Positions 1-5,018 are shown, numbered from the stretch's first letter. The stretch: 6,576 nucleotides of DNA from Bacteriovorax stolpii (GCA_945862475.1 CAMAYW010000143.1:1-6576), one strand, 5' to 3'. A program made the numbers and translations. Notes: a model not told the origin generated them from the letters alone.

Positions 1-1
1 C

Positions 2-469
2 ACCTTCATTGACCCTTATGAAGACGCGAAGGGATCTGGTTACAATGCCATTCAATCGGAGATTGCCATTGGATCTGGCCGCCTCTTTGGTAAAGGATTC
101 AAAAATTCTTCCCAAGCCTCTCTTAATTATCTTCCTGAAAATCATACTGACTTTGTGTTCGCTATTTTTAACGAAGAACATGGTTTCTTTGGCTCGGTCT
201 TTTTAGTGATCCTGTATCTTGTCTTCTTTATGCGCATGATATGGCTAGCAACCTCGGTCCAGAGATTTTTTGATTCCGTTTTAATTATAGGAATCATGTC
301 GATATTTTTCTGGCATGCCTTTATCAACATGGCGATGGTTTCAGGCCTACTCCCGATCGTAGGAATTCCATTACCACTCATGAGCTATGGTGGCTCCAGT
401 ATGCTGACATTCGGTATCGGAGTCGGAATTGCGACCTCGATTTCTAATTCTCGAAACTTTTTTAACTAG
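2..469 (+). CDS. rodA: RodA, peptidoglycan glycosyltransferase (SEDS family), C-terminal part
   Basis: Only the last 155 codons are present; the gene enters from the left edge in frame 2. RodA polymerises glycan strands from lipid II in the inner membrane and works with a class B PBP in the elongasome. What shows this: the GSGYNAIQSEIAIGSG block, then a GKG segment and LPENHTDFVFA, where the Asp of HTDF (visible residue 50) matches the catalytic Asp of SEDS proteins. Next come EEHGFFG, several hydrophobic membrane helices, and the C-terminal PLPLMSYGGSSM signature typical of RodA/FtsW. RodA is preferred over FtsW because the block around IQSEIAIGSG and NYLPENHTDF resembles E. coli RodA more closely and the tail after the last helix is very short. 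The usual mre/mrd neighbours would lie to the left, outside the window. No clear intrinsic terminator follows. Confidence 0.93.
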   Translation, partial: TFIDPYEDAKGSGYNAIQSEIAIGSGRLFGKGFKNSSQASLNYLPENHTDFVFAIFNEEHGFFGSVFLVILYLVFFMRMIWLATSVQRFFDSVLIIGIMSIFFWHAFINMAMVSGLLPIVGIPLPLMSYGGSSMLTFGIGVGIATSISNSRNFFN

Positions 470-554
470 AGAGCACCGACTGGATGAAGTGATCCAACGT
501 CTAAACTTTAGTCAGTCTAACTCTGTCATGTCCTTGATTATATATAGAGTCTTT

Positions 555-569
555 TGGCACTAGGTTTGC
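555..569 (+). promoter_or_regulatory. sigma-54 (RpoN) -24/-12 promoter for the small secreted peptide gene
   Basis: The sequence TGGCAC-TAGGT-TTGC matches the RpoN consensus TGGCAC-N5-TTGC at all conserved positions. The invariant GG (556-557) and GC (568-569) are separated by exactly 10 nt. The predicted start of transcription is near 581, giving a leader of about 13 nt that still contains the AAAGGAA ribosome-binding site (582-588) before the ATG at 594. The location in an intergenic gap and the correct orientation support it. No other match in the right spacing was found by eye in the window. A bacterial enhancer-binding protein should be needed. A short palindrome CTAAA-C-TTTAG (501-511), about 75 nt upstream of the start, is a weak candidate for its site. 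Confidence 0.65.
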
Positions 570-593
570 GATAAGGTCTAGAAAGGAATTAAT

Positions 594-779
594 ATGAAAT
601 TCATTCTTCCTCTCTTTATTGTGTTTTCTTTTGCTGCAAAAGCCTCACCTAACATGACGATAAAAGAAAGATTGAGATTACATTTATGGAGTTATGGTAT
701 GGAGGATCAAGCGATTAAAAAATCTCATAAAGTGAAAGTTCTTCCTGAAGAAATCGAAAGAGCGCTAAAAAAATTCTAA
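594..779 (+). CDS. small secreted basic peptide, 61 aa, function unknown
   Basis: A short ORF with an AAAGGAA ribosome-binding site six bases before its ATG. The first 17 residues look like a Sec signal peptide: MK, a hydrophobic run (FILPLFIVFSF), then AAKA as a likely signal peptidase I site before SPNMT. The mature part would be about 44 residues, basic (Lys/Arg outnumber Asp/Glu), probably helical, and cysteine-free. It ends in LPEEIERALKKF. I do not recognise a family. The preceding sequence is a strong sigma-54-type promoter, so expression is probably conditional (starvation, motility, surface contact or a host-associated phase are typical RpoN themes, but none can be chosen here). It lies 40 bp upstream of the MarR gene on the same strand with no visible terminator between, so read-through into marR is possible. 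Coding is supported by the signal peptide, RBS and promoter together, despite the short length. Confidence 0.7.
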   Translation: MKFILPLFIVFSFAAKASPNMTIKERLRLHLWSYGMEDQAIKKSHKVKVLPEEIERALKKF

Positions 780-798
780 TATCAAGTTATCTAAAACC

Positions 799-819
799 AT
801 AGTATGATAGTCATACTAT
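799..819 (+). promoter_or_regulatory. perfect inverted repeat, probable MarR autoregulatory operator
   Basis: ATAGTATGA (799-807), TAG spacer, TCATACTAT (811-819): two perfect 9-bp arms. The right arm ends on the base before the marR ATG (820). The size and spacing fit a dimeric winged-helix repressor. The left arm and spacer include TATGAT (803-808), a 5/6 match to a -10 box, which would place the transcript start within a few bases of the ATG. No convincing -35 box is seen. No Shine-Dalgarno sequence fits between the operator and the ATG, so the mRNA may be nearly leaderless. Binding by the adjacent MarR protein is inferred. Confidence 0.6.
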
Positions 820-1275
820 ATGAAAAGAATCGCCAATATTGGAAGTCTTCTAAAAAAAATCTACAGAGTTTATAGTATTGAGCTCATTAAAGAGCTTCAA
901 TCCAGTGGCTTTAATGACCTAAGACCAAGCTTTTTAGAGATCCTAATGTACTTATCGGAAAATGACGGTCCTTCCATCAAGATGATAGGGAAGGCGTGTG
1001 GATTAAAGAAACAAACCATGACCTCACATCTTAATGAACTTGAAAAACGTGGTTATATTAAGAGATCACTTTCAGATCAAGACAAAAGAGAACAATTGGT
1101 TTTTCTCACAGATTATGGAGAAAAATTTAAATTAAACCTCTTACAGGTAACCAATGATTTAGAAAGCCAGTACACAACAAAACTTGGGGAAGTCGAGTTA
1201 GACCGAGTGGAGTTGATGCTTGATAATCTTTATCGAGAGCTTTTAGAGAATCAAAAAAAGGGTAGCTTAATTTAA
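820..1275 (+). CDS. MarR-family winged-helix transcriptional regulator
   Basis: This 151-residue protein is of normal length for MarR. An N-terminal dimerisation helix (about 5-28) is followed by a helix starting LRPSFLEILMYLSEN (34-48). The helix-turn-helix is SIKMIGKACGLKKQTMTSHL (52-71), with LKKQTMTSHLNELEKRGYIKR as the recognition helix and following segment. The wing is DQDKREQLVFLTDYG (86-100), the hallmark D-x-R-x-x-x-V-x-LT-x-x-G of the family. A C-terminal helix (about 115-148) completes the dimer interface. It has a single cysteine (C60, in the HTH), so a simple two-cysteine redox switch is unlikely. The frame has a stop (808-810) just upstream, so ATG 820 is the first possible ATG. 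No Shine-Dalgarno is present and a perfect inverted repeat touches the start, suggesting autoregulation. It is convergent with the rhodanese-like gene and their stop codons overlap. The ligand cannot be read from the sequence. Confidence 0.9.
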   Translation: MKRIANIGSLLKKIYRVYSIELIKELQSSGFNDLRPSFLEILMYLSENDGPSIKMIGKACGLKKQTMTSHLNELEKRGYIKRSLSDQDKREQLVFLTDYGEKFKLNLLQVTNDLESQYTTKLGEVELDRVELMLDNLYRELLENQKKGSLI

Positions 1276-1784
1276 GCCGATTTGATTTTTGTAACCTGAA
1301 ATCCCTTCCAGTGCTTATATCCACCAGAAATATTATTACAGTTATAGTAACCGCGCTTGGCCAAGTATTCACAGGCAAGAACTGAGTTGGTGCCGTCTTC
1401 AGAAATAATAAGAATAGGTGTGGTTTTTGTGGTGATTTCAAAAAAACGATCAGGAAAATCTTCCCAAGGAATTTTCTGGGCCTCAGGAATCTCTTCCTCT
1501 GGTTTGTATTCCTTGTCAGAAACATCAATCAGAATGAAATCAAAATCTCTATCGCAGTATAATTTCCAAGCCTTCTCTGGAGAGATGTCTTGATACTTTC
1601 TCCCACTTTGAATGAATTCATCTGACAATTGTTCGTTATTTTTTAGACGAATCAAATGATTTCGTTCAACCGCAATCATCTGTTCAATCTTTTGCTCTAA
1701 ATGAAGTATTTTGCCCTCTAGGTCTTCAATATGTTTTTCAAAAGCTTGAATTTGAGAAAATAGATTATGGTACTTTTTTGGCAT
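1272..1784 (-). CDS. coiled-coil protein with a degenerate (probably inactive) rhodanese-like domain
   Basis: The protein has 170 residues. Residues about 8-52 form a charged, heptad-like coiled coil (IQAFEKHIEDLEGKILHLEQ and following). Residues about 65-165 fold like a single rhodanese domain: ISPEKAWKLY, the FILIDVSD strand (83-90), EEEIPEAQKIP (96-106, equivalent to GHIPGAxxIP), LIISEDGTNS (125-134), and NISGGYKHWKGF (151-162) as the usual C-terminal signature. In active enzymes the loop reads Y-C-R-x-G-x-R-S. Here the catalytic Cys position is Ser128 and both Arg are lost, so sulfur transfer is unlikely; a binding or sensing role is more likely (inference). No signal peptide is seen, so it is presumably cytoplasmic. 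The start ATG lies directly after the T-run of an intrinsic terminator, and AGAGG in that hairpin is its only evident ribosome-binding site. Its stop overlaps that of marR. Confidence 0.82.
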   Translation of the reverse strand: MPKKYHNLFSQIQAFEKHIEDLEGKILHLEQKIEQMIAVERNHLIRLKNNEQLSDEFIQSGRKYQDISPEKAWKLYCDRDFDFILIDVSDKEYKPEEEIPEAQKIPWEDFPDRFFEITTKTTPILIISEDGTNSVLACEYLAKRGYYNCNNISGGYKHWKGFQVTKIKSA

Positions 1785-1789
1785 AAAAA

Positions 1790-1814
1790 CCTCTGATAGT
1801 TATTCTATCAGAGG
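1790..1814 (-). terminator. intrinsic terminator of the glutaredoxin-to-DUF350 operon, overlapping the next gene's leader
   Basis: A perfect 10-bp stem (CCTCTGATAG 1790-1799, CTATCAGAGG 1805-1814) with a 5-nt loop. Read on the minus strand, the stem is followed at once by TTTTT and then by the rhodanese-like ATG. It stands 9 nt after the stop codon of the DUF350-like gene, so it is well placed to end that operon. The downstream arm carries AGAGG, five bases before the ATG, so the same hairpin would hide the ribosome-binding site in any read-through transcript. Confidence 0.72.
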
Positions 1815-1830
1815 AAGTTCTGGTTAAAAA
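1802..1830 (-). promoter_or_regulatory. possible sigma-70 promoter of the rhodanese-like gene embedded in the terminator
   Basis: On the minus strand, TAGAAT (1802-1807) matches the -10 consensus at 5 of 6 positions. It lies 17 nt after a poor -35-like TTTTTA (1825-1830, 3 of 6). Initiation would fall near 1795, inside the downstream arm of the hairpin. The transcript would then lack the upstream arm and leave AGAGG free. The weak -35 makes this tentative; in AT-rich DNA such -10 matches occur by chance. Confidence 0.25.
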
Positions 1831-2726
1831 AATGGGTAAATTGTACCAAATTGTATTCGATTCACGATCATTGTAGTCAGGATTGCGCTTGATATGAAAA
1901 CACAACCTTCAAAAAATCCATACCCAAGACTCTGCATATCTGACTCCACATGCCCTTCTAGAGTGCGCTCATCTCCCACTTTGATCGGAAAAATCTTCAC
2001 AAGCCCCTTCTTGAAGATGGGGAAGATAATGAGGGAAAGGATGGTCTTCAGGAGGACCTGAATACAGTAAACGGTAATATCGTAATGTTCTTGATCAAAA
2101 CAACTAGCGACAACAAATCCTGCGCCAAGAGTAAATCCACCATAGGAAAAACAAAGAGACATATTCTTCTGAATCATAAGTCGGTTAAAACTAAGCTTAC
2201 TAATGAACGTATAATACTTGATGGAAAAACCGACGATAACAAGCATATATAGCCAGAGGACAAGTAGAATCACAATCGAATTTTCAGCTTCAATCATGAC
2301 CGTCCTACTGAGAATGGCAATTACCAGAGCATGGCAGAAACTAATAATCGCATAGCTCATGTTCTTTCTTTTTAGAATCTCATCGGTATAGTCGAAATTA
2401 TAAAAAACGATCGACTCAATGATGTAAAGAGAAAGTAAATACAAAACAATCGCGATGGTTCCCCAAACAGCAAAATGGAAAAGGCTCAGAAAAAAACCAG
2501 TTGTTTCATTAAAACTTATAGATGAAAAAATGATCGAAATCCCAACCACCCTCGAAAAAAGGTGAAGAGTATCTGCAGGGTTTTCAGCTGGATGAATTTT
2601 TTTCAAAACTTGACGTTTTACTGTTGGATAAAAAATAACATGAGCATATCGATAAAGATAAATCATCAAACAAACGAAACCAGCAAGAAGAAGTCTAATA
2701 ACGAGTCGATCAAATATTTCTGCCAT
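1824..2726 (-). CDS. polytopic inner-membrane protein with repeated DUF350-like units
   Basis: The protein has 300 residues and about eight hydrophobic segments (near 8-28, 57-72, 77-108, 123-145, 149-172, 191-210, 217-238, 268-290), so it is an integral membrane protein. The pattern KN-M-S-x-(8-10 small/hydrophobic)-(A/G)-x-x-(L/V) occurs at residues 121-145 and again at 187-211. Weaker versions occur at 54-72 and 262-285, each followed by another membrane helix. This resembles the DUF350 (YjfL-type) two-helix unit, such as IKNNNTAASLAFSG in E. coli YjfL. I therefore call it a DUF350-like protein with four units, with moderate certainty on the family. Function is unknown for the family. Its ATG follows the stop of the secreted-protein gene by 8 nt, with AAGGAT overlapping that stop, so translation is probably coupled. 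It is the last gene of the four-gene operon and is followed by an intrinsic terminator. Confidence 0.65.
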   Translation of the reverse strand: MAEIFDRLVIRLLLAGFVCLMIYLYRYAHVIFYPTVKRQVLKKIHPAENPADTLHLFSRVVGISIIFSSISFNETTGFFLSLFHFAVWGTIAIVLYLLSLYIIESIVFYNFDYTDEILKRKNMSYAIISFCHALVIAILSRTVMIEAENSIVILLVLWLYMLVIVGFSIKYYTFISKLSFNRLMIQKNMSLCFSYGGFTLGAGFVVASCFDQEHYDITVYCIQVLLKTILSLIIFPIFKKGLVKIFPIKVGDERTLEGHVESDMQSLGYGFFEGCVFISSAILTTMIVNRIQFGTIYPFF

Positions 2727-2734
2727 AAAAATCC

Positions 2735-3394
2735 TTAAAAGTTTTCTTTAAAGTACTCAAAAAGAAGAGTCTTCAATTCAATTTTCTTCTTTCTCTCACC
2801 CTTAAAAAAGTGAGGGAAGTTTTTTTGAGTGACTGTTCCATTTGGTCCAAATTCATTTTGGGTTCCATAAAATGTTTGATTAAGAGAAATGCTCGTTTTT
2901 AAATCCTGATAAAATTTTTCATCCGGTCTAAACTTCCCCCAACCAAGGAAACGAGGAAAATTCTTAAAGGATCTTTTAAATTTCCATTTAACCTCACCCT
3001 TTTTGTTTGTTTTCCAATCTCCAAACTCACCGTTGTTGATATAAATAGAGCCGGGTGGTAAAGGAAGAAATTCCTCTTTGTCGTTAAATTTTCGATAAAC
3101 CGAAAGTCCGATGTTAGGTAAATTCCTTTTCGCAAACTCTCGACTTGTTCGAACGATCAATTCCTCAACGTTGTCATACCCAAGGATCACTCGATATTTT
3201 TGATAAAAAGTTTTAATTAAAAAACCAGTGGCATGGGTGTCAACAAGAATGACCGTCGTCATAGGTCCCTTAACAAGTTTAGAAAAGCCTTTTTCATTTT
3301 GAAGATATTGAACACCGATTTCGGAAGGCGAAAGAGTTTTTGCCAAGCCTAGATAGATAATGATCAGCACGGAATAAAGAAAAAACTTGTACAT
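2735..3394 (-). CDS. secreted protein of unknown function, 219 aa
   Basis: The first 18 residues (MYKFFLYSVLIIIYLGLA) form a typical signal peptide with a likely cut after LGLA. No lipobox Cys is seen and the mature protein has no cysteines, so a soluble periplasmic or exported protein of about 200 residues is expected. It is basic and rich in Phe, Lys and Asn. Visible features are a beta-like segment TTVILVDTHATGFLIKTFYQKYRVILGYD (46-74), a PLPPGSIYINNGEFGDW segment, a Lys/Phe/Trp-rich stretch (GEVKWKFKRSFKNFPRFLGW), and a C-terminal KKKIELKTLLFEYFKENF helix. I do not recognise the family. It starts one base after the stop of the HD gene, with only a weak AGG as ribosome-binding site, so translational coupling is likely. 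It is 8 nt before the DUF350-like gene, which hints that the two act together at the inner membrane/periplasm face. That link is inference from spacing only. Confidence 0.78.
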   Translation of the reverse strand: MYKFFLYSVLIIIYLGLAKTLSPSEIGVQYLQNEKGFSKLVKGPMTTVILVDTHATGFLIKTFYQKYRVILGYDNVEELIVRTSREFAKRNLPNIGLSVYRKFNDKEEFLPLPPGSIYINNGEFGDWKTNKKGEVKWKFKRSFKNFPRFLGWGKFRPDEKFYQDLKTSISLNQTFYGTQNEFGPNGTVTQKNFPHFFKGERKKKIELKTLLFEYFKENF

Positions 3395-3395
3395 A

Positions 3396-4685
3396 TTATG
3401 CCTGAATAATTTTAAGTACTTCTTTTTGTTGATCCGGTTTTAGCTCGTCAAAGTCGCAATGAATTCTATTCACAGCGTGTGATTGACTGTACTTTAAAAA
3501 TAAATCAGTCGCTTCTTGAATATTTTTAATCGTCCTATGATTTTTTGAAAGAGAAGATTCACGCATGACTTTCATCGGGAAGTTATTTTGTGGAGAATTC
3601 TCGCTATAATACTTTGAAAGACGGCCAGTCGATGAACATTTGATATAATCAATGCTCTGCGATTTGAAGTATTCTTCAAGATCCTGCATTTGATTAAGAT
3701 GAACAGATCCGAAAGTCTCTAGTATTTTTTTGGGAATATTATTCATTGAAATTCTTTGTGCCCAAACATTCTTTGACTTCTTAAGAACCCTATAGAGGTA
3801 AGAATCATCGTGCTCTAAGTAGGCTTCTATGTCTGCAGGGATGGCATATTCATCTTTGCATGAATCAAAATATCTTTGAAGCATCTGCTCCAAGCAGACG
3901 GCCCTGTAATGAAAGTATACCATCATAAACATATGAAATCTTGAAAGAAGAAAATCATCAAAAGTGGAGATGGCCCTCTCAGATATACCTAAATAGGCCT
4001 TTTGATTTTCGGTGCAAATTTTAAGATTATCAATAATCCAGTCGAGATCAAATTTTCCATAACTCACTCCACAGAAATAACTATCTCTTAAAAGGTAATC
4101 CATTCTGTCGCAATCCATTTCACTTGAAACGAGTTGATGGAGAAGAGGAAAATAGTTAATACCATTAATTGTAAAATAGCCCTCATCGTGAGTTTCACCA
4201 ATAACAAGTTCCGCCACAGCTTTGGGATCTACTCCAAACTCTGAGGTGACACCTTTAAATGACTTTGTGAATGAAGAATCAGTGATCGATTTGATGGTGT
4301 AGTCTTCGTGAGTCGCTTGTCTATCTTTATGAACGAATTGTTTTGGAAGTTTTAAAGCACTTACCATCGGCATAACTGACTCAGTCGAGTGACTAAGGGG
4401 TGCGTGACCTATGTCATGCAGAAGGCAGCCAAGGCGTAAGCTTTCTTTGAGTCTTTGAACTTCTTTTGAATTCTGATCTTTAAATAAACTGTTAAATACC
4501 AAGGTCGCCACATTCATCACTCCAATTGAGTGAAGATAGCGGGTATGAGTGGCACCTGGAAAAACATATTCAGAAAATCCTAGCTGCTTAATATTTCTAA
4601 GCCGCTGAAAAAATGGGTGCTCTATGATTTGAATTTCAGAATCATTAATCTGAATAGAACCGTGAACGGGGTCTCTTATTTCCAC
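3396..4685 (-). CDS. HD-domain dNTP triphosphohydrolase-like protein (SAMHD1/YwfO type)
   Basis: The protein has 429 residues. The start IRDPVHGSIQI is typical of the YwfO/SAMHD1 group. Metal ligands of the HD fold are visible: H52 in RYLHSIGV, H90-D91 in LLHDIGHAPLSH, and D193 in SSEMDCDRMDYLLRDS. These match H167, H206-D207 and D311 of human SAMHD1. Further active-site equivalents are present: H94, H99, H126 in THEDY, R194 (Lys312) and Y197 (Tyr315). The catalytic site thus looks complete, and the expected reaction is cleavage of dNTP to deoxynucleoside plus triphosphate. Substrate preference and allosteric nucleotide cannot be read from the sequence. The start is GTG (4683-4685), immediately after the glutaredoxin stop codon with no spacer. 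AGGGAG about 8 nt upstream, inside the glutaredoxin 3' end, serves as ribosome-binding site. Typical roles are dNTP pool control and, in some bacteria, defence. Confidence 0.9.
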   Translation of the reverse strand: MEIRDPVHGSIQINDSEIQIIEHPFFQRLRNIKQLGFSEYVFPGATHTRYLHSIGVMNVATLVFNSLFKDQNSKEVQRLKESLRLGCLLHDIGHAPLSHSTESVMPMVSALKLPKQFVHKDRQATHEDYTIKSITDSSFTKSFKGVTSEFGVDPKAVAELVIGETHDEGYFTINGINYFPLLHQLVSSEMDCDRMDYLLRDSYFCGVSYGKFDLDWIIDNLKICTENQKAYLGISERAISTFDDFLLSRFHMFMMVYFHYRAVCLEQMLQRYFDSCKDEYAIPADIEAYLEHDDSYLYRVLKKSKNVWAQRISMNNIPKKILETFGSVHLNQMQDLEEYFKSQSIDYIKCSSTGRLSKYYSENSPQNNFPMKVMRESSLSKNHRTIKNIQEATDLFLKYSQSHAVNRIHCDFDELKPDQQKEVLKIIQA

Positions 4686-4952
4686 TTATTTGTCTCCCTG
4701 GTGAGAGAGCTCTTGAGAATATTTGTGAAGCCAGTTCGCAATATCTCTAGATTCATGCATCGGTTTGCCATCAATAAAAAGACAGGGAACAGTTCCTCTT
4801 CCCGTCGCTTTTAGAAGAGTTTGTCTGTATTGATCATTCTCTCTAATATTGTAGTAAATAATTTTTTTGTTTAGACCTGTTTGTTTTAAGGCTTCTTCAA
4901 CGATCTGGCAGTATGGACACTCTGGAAAAAAATAAAGCTCTAGCTTTTTCAT
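4686..4952 (-). CDS. glutaredoxin-like protein (dithiol CPYC)
   Basis: This 88-residue protein has a complete single thioredoxin-fold glutaredoxin domain. The strand LELYFFP leads into the active site C12-P-Y-C15, followed by helix 1 and the strand KKIIYYNI. TVPCLFIDG carries the conserved cis-Pro (P56), then H-ESRDIANWL, where ES (67-68) fits the glutathione gamma-Glu contact seen in glutaredoxins and GST N-terminal domains. It should reduce disulfides or glutathione mixed disulfides in the cytoplasm; NrdH-type support of ribonucleotide reductase is possible but not shown. The extra Cys57 next to the cis-Pro is found in some members. The ATG has a good ribosome-binding site (AAAGGG, 4958-4963, spacer 5). 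It is the first gene of the four-gene minus-strand operon and its stop abuts the GTG of the HD gene. Confidence 0.9.
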   Translation of the reverse strand: MKKLELYFFPECPYCQIVEEALKQTGLNKKIIYYNIRENDQYRQTLLKATGRGTVPCLFIDGKPMHESRDIANWLHKYSQELSHQGDK

Positions 4953-4968
4953 TGATACCCTTTAAATA

Positions 4969-4994
4969 AAAATGGCTCCTAATGGAGCCATTTT
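4969..4994 (-). terminator. intrinsic terminator after the histone-like gene
   Basis: An 11-bp perfect stem (AAATGGCTCC core 4970-4979 and its complement 4984-4993, plus one further A-T pair) closes a 4-nt loop (4980-4983). On the minus strand the GGCTCC/GGAGCC core is followed by ATTTTTATTT, a good U-tract. It lies 10 nt past the stop codon of the histone-like gene and only 16 nt before the glutaredoxin ATG. Confidence 0.85.
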
Positions 4995-5018
4995 AGCTTG
5001 TTGACTAGTAGTCGTCAT
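4990..5018 (-). promoter_or_regulatory. possible sigma-70 promoter of the glutaredoxin operon
   Basis: On the minus strand, ATGACG (5013-5018, 4 of 6 to TTGACA) is 17 nt from TAAAAT (4990-4995, 5 of 6 to TATAAT). The -35 lies within the last codons of the histone-like gene and the -10 overlaps the terminator's outer stem. Initiation is expected near 4983, in the hairpin loop, so the operon transcript would miss the first arm and avoid termination. Some promoter is needed here because the upstream gene ends with a good terminator, but the exact boxes are tentative. Confidence 0.35.

Noticed and set aside
9..206. Plus-strand ORF within the rodA segment
   Set aside because: It lies over the conserved RodA motifs in another frame, so it is a chance ORF.
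478..501. Hairpin after rodA (TGGAT-6 nt loop-ATCCA with outer GAC/GTC) as a terminator
   Set aside because: The stem is short with a bulge and no T-run follows, so it does not support an intrinsic terminator call.
1127..1528. Minus-strand ORF of 133 codons overlapping marR and the rhodanese-like gene
   Set aside because: It overlaps two well-supported genes in a wrong frame and has no family signature or RBS.
4551..4570. TGGCAC at about 4550 on the plus strand as another sigma-54 element
   Set aside because: There is no TTGC at the required spacing, and it lies inside the HD gene on the opposite strand.
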